Origin: Azospirillum lipoferum
GTDB lineage: Bacteria; Pseudomonadota; Alphaproteobacteria; Azospirillales; Azospirillaceae
NCBI RefSeq assembly: GCF_024170005.1
Contig: NZ_JALJXJ010000022.1
Coordinates: forward strand, 1-64,000
Length of the DNA stretch: 64,000 nt
Direction of reading: 5' to 3'
The notes under the pieces were generated by a model that did not search any database, had not been told where the DNA came from, and worked only from the letters and a program-made list of their open reading frames with translations. The translations under genes and the position numbers were made by a program. Every line of letters begins with the position of its first letter. Position 1 is the stretch's first letter. Shown here piece after piece: positions 34,510-42,474 of the stretch.

Positions 34510-36306
34510 TCAGAACTGCTCCTCGCTCAGCGCCATTACTGTGTTGCGGGCGCTGGCGATGGTCGGCAGCAGGGCGGGGGCGGTCGCCAGAACCTGCTCG
34601 GCGTAGAAGCGCGCGACGATCAGCTTGGTTTCCAGGAAGGAGGCGTTGGCACCGGGCTGGCGCAGACCCTCCATCGCCTTCATCGCCGAGCGGGCGAGCA
34701 TCCAGCCGCCGGCGACATTCCCCCACAGCTTCAGATACGCCACCGCACCGGCGGCGGCCCCTTGCAGATCGCCTTCCGCCTGGGTGACGACCATCCAGTC
34801 GATGGCCCTGTCCAGCGCGTCGAGCCCGGCCGACAGCTCGGTCCGGATCACCGCGAGATCGTCGCCGGGGGCGGCACCCAGTTCCTCCGCCGTCGCCCGC
34901 ATGTCGGTGACGAAGGCGCGGGCTGCGGCCCCCTTGTCGCGGCCGGTCTTGCGGAAGGTCAGGTCGTTGCCGTGGATGCCGTTGGTGCCCTCATAGATCG
35001 GGGTGATGCGGGCGTCGCGGTAATGCTGGGCGGCGCCGGTCTCCTCGATGAAGCCCATGCCACCATGGATCTGCACGCCGGTGGAGGCCACCTCGCAGCC
35101 GATGTCGGTCGACCACGCCTTGACGATGGGGGTCAGCACGTCGACCCGCGCCGTGGCGGCGGTGCGCACCGCCGGATCCTCGTGGTGGCGGGAGATGTCC
35201 AACTGCGTGCCGGCATAGAGCGCCAGCGCGCGGGCGGCCTCGGTCTTGGCACGCATGTCCAGCAGCATGCGGCGCACATCGGGATGCTTGATGATGGCGA
35301 CGCCGGAACCCTTGGGATCGGCCAGATCCTTGCTCTGCACGCGGCTCCTGGCGTAGTCGCGGGCCTGCTGGTAGGCGCGCTCCGCGATCGCGACGCCCTG
35401 GATGCCGACGCCGAGCCGGGCGTTGTTCATCATCGTGAACATGTATTCGATGCCGCGGTTCTCCTCGCCGACGAGGTAGCCGATGGCCCCGCCATCGTCG
35501 CCATAGGCCATGACAGCGGTCGGGCTGGCCATGATGCCCAGCTTGTGTTCCAGGCTGGCGCAGCGCAGGTCGTTGCGCCGGCCGGGCGTTCCGTCGGGGT
35601 TGGGCAGGAACTTCGGCACGATGAACAGGCTGATGCCCTTGATGCCGGCCGGGGCGTCGGGCAGGCGGGCCAGCACCAGATGGACGATGTTCTCCGTCAG
35701 GTCATGCTCGCCATAGGTGATGAAGATCTTCTGGCCGGTGATGCGATAGCTGCCGTCGCCGGCCCGCACCGCCCTGGTCCGTACCGCGGCGAGGTCGCTG
35801 CCCGCCTGCGGTTCGGTCAGGTTCATCGTTCCCGTCCATTCGCCGGAGATCATCTTCGACAGATAGACCGCCTTCTGCTCCGCACTCGCATGCTCGGTCA
35901 GCAGATCCACCGCGCCCTGGGTCAGCAGCGGGCACAGGCCGAAGGACAGGTTGGCGGCCTGCCACATCTCGTTCACCGCGAAGGCGACGGTCCAGGGCAG
36001 GCCCTGACCGCCATAGTCCGGCTCGAAGGGCAGGCTGTTCCAACCGGCCTCGGTGAACTGGCCGTAGGCTTCCTTCCAGCCGGTGGCGGTGCGGACGACG
36101 CCGTTCTCCAGCTTCGCCCCTTCCTTGTCGCCCACCCGGTTCAGCGGGGCGAGCACGCCGGAGGCGAATTTGCCGGCCTCTTCCAGGATGGCGTCGACCA
36201 GATCGGGGGCGGCGCTGTCGCAATGGGGCAGGGCAGCGATGGCGTCGAGGCCCACCACCTCGTTCAGGACGAAGCGCAGATCGTCGACCGGAGCGGTGTA
36301 GGTCAT
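34510..36306 (-). CDS. acyl-CoA dehydrogenase, long DmdC/AidB-like form
   Basis: A 598-residue flavoenzyme, about 200 residues longer than a classic acyl-CoA dehydrogenase. It has MNLTEPQAGSDLAAVRTRA and FITYGEHD (FAD site), MNNARLGVGIQGVA, QIHGGMGFIEETGAAQHYRDARI and YEGTNGIHGNDLTFRK, where the Glu of YEGTNGI is the usual catalytic base. The extra C-terminal helical domain (about 450-598) is typical of the 3-methylmercaptopropionyl-CoA dehydrogenase group. Substrate not determined. An operator-like site lies 35 bases upstream. Confidence 0.9.
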   Translation of the reverse strand: MTYTAPVDDLRFVLNEVVGLDAIAALPHCDSAAPDLVDAILEEAGKFASGVLAPLNRVGDKEGAKLENGVVRTATGWKEAYGQFTEAGWNSLPFEPDYGGQGLPWTVAFAVNEMWQAANLSFGLCPLLTQGAVDLLTEHASAEQKAVYLSKMISGEWTGTMNLTEPQAGSDLAAVRTRAVRAGDGSYRITGQKIFITYGEHDLTENIVHLVLARLPDAPAGIKGISLFIVPKFLPNPDGTPGRRNDLRCASLEHKLGIMASPTAVMAYGDDGGAIGYLVGEENRGIEYMFTMMNNARLGVGIQGVAIAERAYQQARDYARSRVQSKDLADPKGSGVAIIKHPDVRRMLLDMRAKTEAARALALYAGTQLDISRHHEDPAVRTAATARVDVLTPIVKAWSTDIGCEVASTGVQIHGGMGFIEETGAAQHYRDARITPIYEGTNGIHGNDLTFRKTGRDKGAAARAFVTDMRATAEELGAAPGDDLAVIRTELSAGLDALDRAIDWMVVTQAEGDLQGAAAGAVAYLKLWGNVAGGWMLARSAMKAMEGLRQPGANASFLETKLIVARFYAEQVLATAPALLPTIASARNTVMALSEEQF

Positions 36307-36340
36307 GGCGGGGCGGTTCTCCCAGGGCAGGATTGTTTTC

Positions 36341-36356
36341 TTTACCTATACGTCAA
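36341..36356 (-). promoter_or_regulatory. LiuR-like operator upstream of the acyl-CoA dehydrogenase
   Basis: TTTACCTATACGTCAA is an imperfect palindrome with two mismatches from TTTACGTNNACGTAAA, the site I recall for the MerR-family LiuR regulator of branched-chain acid and fatty acid breakdown. Its minus-strand reading contains TTGACG, so it may overlap the -35 element. Confidence 0.4.
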
Positions 36357-36513
36357 CATACAGCATCGGATGGCGCTTGGCGAGAGGGCGGGATGCCGCG
36401 TGAGGGGAAAGGCTAGGCCCGACCTACGATCCCATCAAGGCTCCAGTCGACTGGCACGGCGTCTGCATAGGAGGGGCTGCCTCCCATCGGGGCCATCACA
36501 CGGGGATCGACCC

Positions 36514-37560
36514 ATGACCTACGCTTCCGCCCTCGGCAATCCCAGCAACGCCGCCACCCAGGCCGCCGGCGCTGCCCGCGGCCCGGCCACCGTGGAGGCC
36601 GCCGTGCGCAATGCCAGTGCGAAGACGGGGGTCGATTTTTCCTACCTCATGGAAAAAGCTGCCGTGGAGAGCGGGTACCGCACGGACATAAAGTCCCCCT
36701 CCTCCTCGGCGACGGGTCTCTACCAGTTCATCGACAGCACCTGGCTGCAGACGATGAAGGATCATGGCGCCGACCACGGCTATGGCAAATACGCCAACGC
36801 CATCCAGACCCGCGGCGACGGCCGGCCCTATGTCTCCGATCCGGAGATGAAGAAGGAGATCCTGGAACTGCGCAAGGATCCCACCGCCTCCGCCCTGATG
36901 GCCGCGGAATACACCCGCGACAACAAGGAGTATCTGGAGGAGACGGTGGACGGCAAGATCGGCTCGACCGAGCTGTACATGGCGCATTTCCTGGGGGCCG
37001 GTGGGGCCTCGAAGTTCCTGAACGCCATGCAGGAGAACCCCGGCCGCACCGCCCGCGACGTCTTCCCCGACGCCGCTGCCGCCAACAAGAACGTCTTCTA
37101 CGACAAGGCCACCGGCAAGGCGAAGTCGCTGAAGGAGATCTACGACCGCTTCGCCTCGAAGTTCTCGGAGAACCCGATGGCCAACTTCGCCCCGGCTCAG
37201 GTGGCCAACGACGCGGTGCGCAAGCAGGACATGCCGGACGGTTTCACCACCCAGGTGCCGATGGCCCCGGCCAAGGCGCTGAACGGCACGCCGCTGTCGA
37301 TCTATCAGGTGCTGGCGTTGAACGCGCTGGAGACGCCGGACGAGGTCGACAGCGTCAGCGGCCGCCCGGCCCGCCTGCGCGACAAGGAACATCGCCGCAT
37401 GCGCGACGAGCCGGTGCGGACCGACCAGTCATCGGGCACCGGCGTCGCGGTGGGCTTCGGGCTGGGGCTGGGCCGGATCGTCGGGTCGGAATCGGCAACG
37501 CCGGTCGCCTCCGCCACGGCGGGCGCTGCCGGAACGCAGGCAGTCTCCAAGGCGGCCTGA
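36514..37560 (+). CDS. lytic transglycosylase domain protein without a signal peptide
   Basis: A 348-residue protein. An SLT-like domain occupies about 45-160: catalytic Glu in EKAAVESGYR, then SSATGLYQFIDSTWLQTMKDHG and ELYMAHFLGAGGASKFL. The first 45 residues are polar and Ala/Gly-rich with no hydrophobic segment, so Sec or Tat export is not evident. The C-terminal 180 residues are low-complexity and end in Gly/Ala-rich sequence. It may be exported by a flagellar-type apparatus, like some alphaproteobacterial muramidases, or act after lysis. Start at the ATG at 36514. Confidence 0.8.
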   Translation: MTYASALGNPSNAATQAAGAARGPATVEAAVRNASAKTGVDFSYLMEKAAVESGYRTDIKSPSSSATGLYQFIDSTWLQTMKDHGADHGYGKYANAIQTRGDGRPYVSDPEMKKEILELRKDPTASALMAAEYTRDNKEYLEETVDGKIGSTELYMAHFLGAGGASKFLNAMQENPGRTARDVFPDAAAANKNVFYDKATGKAKSLKEIYDRFASKFSENPMANFAPAQVANDAVRKQDMPDGFTTQVPMAPAKALNGTPLSIYQVLALNALETPDEVDSVSGRPARLRDKEHRRMRDEPVRTDQSSGTGVAVGFGLGLGRIVGSESATPVASATAGAAGTQAVSKAA

Positions 37561-37672
37561 ACCCGGAAGCGGGGCGGGGAAGGGGCAAAATGCCCTACGC
37601 TGGCGCTTTGACTTGAGGACCGGATGGGTGCAAGGTCGCGCCGTTTTTGGCGCTCACCCCTCAGGACCGATC

Positions 37673-38698
37673 ATGAGCAACCAGCAGCCCGCCGTCACCT
37701 TCGAGGAAATCCGCGCGCTCGTGCGCAACCTGCCCGGCCCCGACCTGGAGGCCGGCACCGCGGCCCTCCAGCGCGAACGGCAGCTGACCAAGCCGGCCGG
37801 TTCGCTCGGCCGGCTGGAGGAGATCGCGCAGTGGATGGCGACCTGGCAGGGACAGCACCCGGCCGAGGCGCGCCGCCCGCGCGTAGCCGTCTTCGCCGGC
37901 AACCATGGCGTGGCCGCCCGCGGCGTCTCGGCTTATCCGGCCGAGGTGACGGTGCAGATGGTCGCCAACTTCCAGAACGGCGGTGCCGCGGTCAATCAGC
38001 TCTGCGAGGTGGCCGATGCCGACCTGCGCGTCTACGAGCTGGACCTGGAGAACCCGACCGCCGACTTCACCCAGGGCCCGGCGATGGGTGAGGAGGAATG
38101 CTGCCGCACCATGGCCTACGGCATGATGGCGGTGGAGATGGGCGTCCAGTTGCTGGCGCTCGGCGAAATGGGCATTGCCAACTCGACCTCGGCGGCGGCG
38201 CTGTGCCTTGCTCTATTTGGCGGCGAGGCGGCCGACTGGACCGGCCGCGGCACCGGCATCGATGACGAGGGGCTCGCCCGCAAGATCGCCGCGGTGGAGG
38301 CCGGCGTCGTCGCCAACCCGCAGGCGAAGGACGACCCGTTCGAGGCGCTGCGCTGCCTGGGCGGCTACGAGTTCGCGGCCATCGCCGGCGCCATCCTGGC
38401 CGCCCGCGTCGCCCGCGTGCCGGTGCTGCTCGACGGCTTCGCCTGCACCGCCGCCGCCGCCGTGCTCTACAAGGCCGACCGCCGCGCGCTCGACCATTGC
38501 ATGGTCGCCCATCGCTCGGTCGAGCCGGGCCATACCCGCCTGATGCAGGCCATCGGCAAGGAGCCGCTGCTCGATCTCGGCATGCGGCTGGGCGAGGGGT
38601 CCGGTGCGGCGCTGGCGATCAACATCGTGAAGTCGGCCGTCGCCTGCCACGCCGGCATGGCGACCTTCGCCGAAGCGGGCGTCAGCACGCAGGGGTGA
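37673..38698 (+). CDS. cobT: nicotinate-nucleotide--dimethylbenzimidazole phosphoribosyltransferase
   Basis: A 341-residue enzyme making alpha-ribazole phosphate for the lower ligand of cobalamin. The family motifs are clear: KPAGSLGRLEEIA, VFAGNHGVAARGVSAYP, EMGIANSTSAAAL, GTGIDDEGLARK, LDGFACTAAAAVLY and MRLGEGSGAALAI, which contains the catalytic Glu. It starts with the ATG at 37673. No cobalamin riboswitch is evident in the 110 bases upstream. Confidence 0.96.
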   Translation: MSNQQPAVTFEEIRALVRNLPGPDLEAGTAALQRERQLTKPAGSLGRLEEIAQWMATWQGQHPAEARRPRVAVFAGNHGVAARGVSAYPAEVTVQMVANFQNGGAAVNQLCEVADADLRVYELDLENPTADFTQGPAMGEEECCRTMAYGMMAVEMGVQLLALGEMGIANSTSAAALCLALFGGEAADWTGRGTGIDDEGLARKIAAVEAGVVANPQAKDDPFEALRCLGGYEFAAIAGAILAARVARVPVLLDGFACTAAAAVLYKADRRALDHCMVAHRSVEPGHTRLMQAIGKEPLLDLGMRLGEGSGAALAINIVKSAVACHAGMATFAEAGVSTQG

Positions 38699-38714
38699 TT
38701 GGGAGAATGGGACT

Positions 38715-38739
38715 TGTGGGGGCGGCGACCGCCCTCACA
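38715..38739. terminator. hairpin between convergent cobT and membrane-protein gene
   Basis: An 11-base-pair stem TGTGGGGGCGG/CCGCCCTCACA with a CGA loop. It overlaps the last codons of the minus-strand gene. There is no T run, so termination is only likely. Confidence 0.4.
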
Positions 38740-39304
38740 GCATCCCGTCCGCCAGATCGCTGATCGCAGCTGACAGGAACAGGTCCAGCATCACCAGGGC
38801 GGCGGCGGCCAGACCCGACAGCGACAGGGCGGTACGCAGCACGAACCACTGGTAGGTCAGCATCACCATCATGACGCCGAAGACCAGCGCTTCGGACACG
38901 CCGGACGGCAGCAGGCCGGTGGCCGACAGCACGATGGCCGGCAGATAGATCGCCATCTGCACCACCGCCGACCAGTTGTAGGCGGTCAAGGCCCCGGGAT
39001 AGAGCTGTTCCTTGTCCAGCAGCGCCGCGACGCGGAACAGGGCGAGCGGGAAGGCGGTCCAGCTGACGACGTAGGCGATGCCCTCCACCGTCACCAGTTG
39101 CAGGACCGGCGTGCCATCCAGCTGGTCCCACAACCGGATCGCCAGCAGCAGCGCATAGGCGGGCAGAACCACCAGCGCGGCGTAGAAGGAGTTCAGCGCG
39201 CCGTCGGGCGTGCGGTCGAAAAACTCCATCCCCGTCCGGTCGAAGCGGGCCAGCCGCCAGGCGCCGGTCAGGGCGGACAGGATGGCGGGGGTGGTCAGCG
39301 GCAT
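38735..39304 (-). CDS. hypothetical five-helix membrane protein
   Basis: A 189-residue protein with about five hydrophobic helices and a soluble N-terminus (ALTGAWRLARFDRTGMEFFDRTPDGALNSF). It resembles small YIP1-like alphaproteobacterial membrane proteins, but I cannot name it. It starts 22 bases after the dapE stop on the same strand and may be the last gene of that operon; an upstream in-frame ATG at 39337 overlaps dapE. Confidence 0.75.
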   Translation of the reverse strand: MPLTTPAILSALTGAWRLARFDRTGMEFFDRTPDGALNSFYAALVVLPAYALLLAIRLWDQLDGTPVLQLVTVEGIAYVVSWTAFPLALFRVAALLDKEQLYPGALTAYNWSAVVQMAIYLPAIVLSATGLLPSGVSEALVFGVMMVMLTYQWFVLRTALSLSGLAAAALVMLDLFLSAAISDLADGML

Positions 39305-39326
39305 CGTGGCGTCCCGGTCAGGCTGG

Positions 39327-40475
39327 TCACCCGGCAAGGCGCGTGAACACGCCCTTCAGGATCGACTCGTAGATGGCGGTCAGCTGGCGCAGATCCTCCA
39401 CCGAACAATATTCGTCCACCTTGTGCATGGTCTGGCCGACCAGCCCGAACTCCACCACCGGGCAGACATTCTTGATGAAGCGGGCGTCCGACGTGCCGCC
39501 GGTGGTCGAGTATTCCGGCCGGCGTCCGGTCACGCCCTCCACCGCCTCGGCCACCAGTTCGGTCAGCGGGCCGGGCGGGGTGACGAAGCTGTCGCCGGAG
39601 CAGTAGACCTCCAGTTCATAGGCGCCGCCGATGGCATCGAAGGTCCGGCGCAGCCACGCCTCGATGCTGGCCGGGGTGTGGGCGTCGTTGAAGCGGATGT
39701 TGAAGGTCGCCTTGCCCTGGGCCGGGATGACGTTGGTCGCCGTGTTGCCGACGTCGATGGTGGTCAGCGCCAGGGTCGAGGGCTGGAAATGCGCCGTGCC
39801 CTCGTCCATCGGGTGTTCGGTGATGGCGGCCAGCATGCGGACCAGCCGCGGCAGCGGGTTGTCGGCCAGATGCGGGTAGGCGACGTGGCCCTGCGCGCCG
39901 AACACGGTCAGGAAGCCGGTCAGGCTGCCGCGCCGGCCGATCTTGATCATGTCGCCCAGCGCCTTGGGGTTGGTCGGTTCCCCCACCACGCAGGCGTCGA
40001 TGCGCTCGCCGCGCTCGGCCAGCCAGTCCAGCACCTTGCGGGTGCCGTTGATCGCCACCCCTTCCTCGTCGCCGGTGATCAGCAGGCTGATCGAGCCGGC
40101 GGGCGGGCCGTCCTGCAACCGGCGGGAGACGGCGGCGACGAAGGCGGCGATGGCACCCTTCATGTCGACCGCACCGCGGCCGAACAGCCGTCCGCCCATC
40201 ACCGCGCCGGCGAAGGGATCGACCGTCCAGCCCCGGTCGCCCGGCGGCACCACGTCGGTGTGGCCGGCGAAGCAGAAGTTCGGTCCTTCGGTGCCGAACC
40301 GGGCATAGAGGTTCTCGACCGGCTCCGTCCCCTCCTGCTGGAAGCGCAGGCGATGGCAGGTGAAGCCCATCGGCGCCAGCGCCGCCTCCAGCACGCCCAG
40401 CGCGCCGTCGTCGCGCGGCGTGACGCTGGGGCAGCGGATCAGGTCCTGGGCGAGGGCGACGGGGTCGATGGTCAT
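39327..40475 (-). CDS. dapE: succinyl-diaminopimelate desuccinylase
   Basis: A 382-residue M20-family zinc hydrolase of the lysine and peptidoglycan (meso-diaminopimelate) pathway. Metal ligands and the catalytic acids are in FAGHTDVVPPGD, GRGAVDMKG, ITGDEEGVAINGT and GEPTNP; the dimerisation domain has GHVAYPHLADNP, and the final His lies in VGQTMHKVDE. It is encoded downstream of dapD, the enzyme two steps before it. The ATG at 40475 gives the usual N-terminus. Confidence 0.96.
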   Translation of the reverse strand: MTIDPVALAQDLIRCPSVTPRDDGALGVLEAALAPMGFTCHRLRFQQEGTEPVENLYARFGTEGPNFCFAGHTDVVPPGDRGWTVDPFAGAVMGGRLFGRGAVDMKGAIAAFVAAVSRRLQDGPPAGSISLLITGDEEGVAINGTRKVLDWLAERGERIDACVVGEPTNPKALGDMIKIGRRGSLTGFLTVFGAQGHVAYPHLADNPLPRLVRMLAAITEHPMDEGTAHFQPSTLALTTIDVGNTATNVIPAQGKATFNIRFNDAHTPASIEAWLRRTFDAIGGAYELEVYCSGDSFVTPPGPLTELVAEAVEGVTGRRPEYSTTGGTSDARFIKNVCPVVEFGLVGQTMHKVDEYCSVEDLRQLTAIYESILKGVFTRLAG

Positions 40476-40507
40476 GGAAGGTCCGGTTCGCAAGTCATGG
40501 CCCCGAA

Positions 40508-40546
40508 CCGACTTTCTGCTCGAACCGGTTTCGGGCAGAAGGTCGG
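40508..40546. repeat. long hairpin between dapD and dapE
   Basis: CCGACTTTCTGC (40508-40519) pairs with GCAGAAGGTCGG (40535-40546) with one G-U pair, and the centre CGAACCGGTTTCG continues the symmetry. It could be an intergenic palindromic repeat or an mRNA-processing signal. Confidence 0.6.
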
Positions 40547-40564
40547 TGCGGGCTTAGAAGCGGA

Positions 40565-41407
40565 TCAATCCCGCAGCAGGTCGTTGATCGCCGTCTTCGA
40601 GCGGGTCTTCTCGTCGACGCGCTTGATGATGACGCAGCAGTACAGGCTCGGGCCCGGGGTGCCGTCGGGCAGCGGCTTGCCGGGCAGCGAGCCGGGGACA
40701 ACGACCGAATAGGCCGGGACGCGGCCCATGAAGACCTCGCCGGTGTGGCGGTCGATGATCTTGGTCGAGGCGCCGATGTAGCAGCCCATGGAGATGACGG
40801 CACCTTCCTCGACGATCACGCCCTCGACGATCTCGGAGCGGGCGCCGATGAAGCAGTTGTCCTCGATGATGACCGGGTCGGCCTGCAGCGGCTCCAGCAC
40901 GCCGCCGATGCCGACGCCGCCCGACAGGTGGACGTTCTTGCCGATCTGGGCGCAGGAGCCGACGGTGACCCAGGTGTCGACCATGGTGCCGCTGTCGACA
41001 TAGGCGCCGACATTGACGAAGCTGGGCATCAGGATGACGCCGGGGGCGACATAGGACGACTTGCGGGCGATGGCGCCGGGCAGGGCGCGGAAGCCGGCGT
41101 TCTGGAACTGGCCTTCGCTCCAGCCCTCGAACTTCGGCGGCACCTTGTCATACCAGGAGGAACCGCCGGGACCGCCGGGAATCATCTCGTTGGCGTTCAG
41201 GCGGAAGGACAGCAGAACCGCCTTCTTCAGCCACTGGTTGACCTTCCAGCCGTCCGCGGTCTTCTCCGCGACGCGCAGGTCGCCGGCGTCGAGCGCATCC
41301 AGCGCCGCGTTCACGGCGTCGCGGACGGGGCCGGTGGTGGCGGTGGTGAGATCGGCGCGGTTTTCCCAGGCGGCGTCGATGGTGGCTTGCAGGCTGGCGT
41401 GGCTCAT
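40565..41407 (-). CDS. dapD: 2,3,4,5-tetrahydropyridine-2,6-dicarboxylate N-succinyltransferase
   Basis: A 280-residue enzyme of the normal DapD length. The N-terminal helical region (VRDAVNAALDALDAGDLRVAEK) is followed by a left-handed beta-helix of hexapeptide repeats (VGAYVDSGTMVDTWVTVGSCAQIGKNVHLSGGVGIG, read in parts) and the C-terminal VVVPGSLPGK. It succinylates tetrahydrodipicolinate in diaminopimelate synthesis. The start at 41407 matches the family N-terminus. Confidence 0.96.
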   Translation of the reverse strand: MSHASLQATIDAAWENRADLTTATTGPVRDAVNAALDALDAGDLRVAEKTADGWKVNQWLKKAVLLSFRLNANEMIPGGPGGSSWYDKVPPKFEGWSEGQFQNAGFRALPGAIARKSSYVAPGVILMPSFVNVGAYVDSGTMVDTWVTVGSCAQIGKNVHLSGGVGIGGVLEPLQADPVIIEDNCFIGARSEIVEGVIVEEGAVISMGCYIGASTKIIDRHTGEVFMGRVPAYSVVVPGSLPGKPLPDGTPGPSLYCCVIIKRVDEKTRSKTAINDLLRD

Positions 41408-41515
41408 GGCGCGGTCGTTCTGCTGTCGATTGTCCAAGGGACGGCACCATGGAGCCGCATCGCGCCCGCTGTCAACCGTACCCGCGGCCGACATCGGCCG
41501 GTTTGCGACAAAGCC

Positions 41516-42253
41516 CTACAGGCCAGCCACCGCGGCCAGCCAGGAGGGCAGGTCGTCGACGGTGTGGTCGATGTGGACCCCGGCGCCGACGCCGGCCTTT
41601 TCGTATTCCTTCTCGCCGCGGACCCAGACGGTGGTCATGCCCAGCGCATGGGCAGGGGCGAGGTTGCGGGCGATGTCCTCCACCATGCAGGCATCGGCCG
41701 GGTCGACACCGTAGCGTTCCACCAGGGTGGCATAGGGGCGTGGATCGGGCTTCGGCACATAGCCGCCTGCGGCGATGTCGAACACCGCATCGAACCGGTC
41801 GAGGATCCCCAGCCGGCCGGCGACGTTCTCGGCATGGCGGACCGAGCCGTTGGTATAGATGATCTTGCGGCCCGGCAGGCGTTCCAGTGCGTCGGCCAGC
41901 AGGGCGGAGGGCTGGACACCGGCGACGTCGATGTCGTGGACATAGTCCATATAGGCGACGGGGTCGACGTCATGCTCCATCATCAGGCCGCGCAGCGTAG
42001 TGCCGTATTCGCGGAAGAACTGCTTCTGCCGCACCCGCGCCTCGTCCATGCCGATGTTGAAATGGGCGGCGATGAACTCGTTGATCCGGCGGTCGACCTG
42101 GGAGAACAGGTCGCAGGACGCCGGGTAGAGCGTGTTGTCGAGGTCGAAGATCCACACGGCGCGGTCGCGCAGGGCGGTAAGTGGATTGGCGGCGGTGCCG
42201 GGTCCGTTGGCGGAGCCGGGCGCCGGTGCGGCGGGGGAGGTCGGGACGGTCAT
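41516..42253 (-). CDS. pyrimidine 5'-nucleotidase (HAD superfamily)
   Basis: A 245-residue HAD hydrolase of the SDT1/PPase-like group. Motif I is FDLDNTLYPA, motif II YTNGS, and motifs III/IV are in KPDPRPYATLV and MVEDIARNLAPAH. A Pro/Ala/Gly-rich tail of about 35 residues precedes the domain. It lies upstream of dapD, an order common in alphaproteobacteria. The 108-base gap may hold a dapD promoter. Confidence 0.9.
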   Translation of the reverse strand: MTVPTSPAAPAPGSANGPGTAANPLTALRDRAVWIFDLDNTLYPASCDLFSQVDRRINEFIAAHFNIGMDEARVRQKQFFREYGTTLRGLMMEHDVDPVAYMDYVHDIDVAGVQPSALLADALERLPGRKIIYTNGSVRHAENVAGRLGILDRFDAVFDIAAGGYVPKPDPRPYATLVERYGVDPADACMVEDIARNLAPAHALGMTTVWVRGEKEYEKAGVGAGVHIDHTVDDLPSWLAAVAGL

Positions 42254-42395
42254 CCCCCAAGAATGGGGCCGCCGCCGGCCGGCCGCAAGACGCTTCACAA
42301 GGTCGCAGCCGCAGGCGGACCCCTCAGCCAAGCCTTCGCCATGAGGAGTTTCCCGCCTCGTTGGTTGATTGAAGATTAACCCCTAAAGAGGTAGC

Positions 42396-42428
42396 ATGGA
42401 CCGGACCTTGCTAGGGTTTGCAGCCTAA
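42396..42428 (+). CDS. possible ten-codon leader ORF
   Basis: AAAGAGG four bases before an ATG opens a frame for M-D-R-T-L-L-G-F-A-A and a stop. It lies just ahead of the GGDEF gene. Flanking bases CCTT...AAGG could fold over it. It may be a leader peptide or chance. Confidence 0.2.
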   Translation: MDRTLLGFAA

Positions 42429-42474
42429 GGTTTTTCACTCCGCCCGCTTTGTTGATTGCCCCTCTGGGATCGCC

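Noticed and set aside
37561..37672. Cobalamin riboswitch before cobT
   Set aside because: The gap is too short and lacks a B12-box-like sequence.
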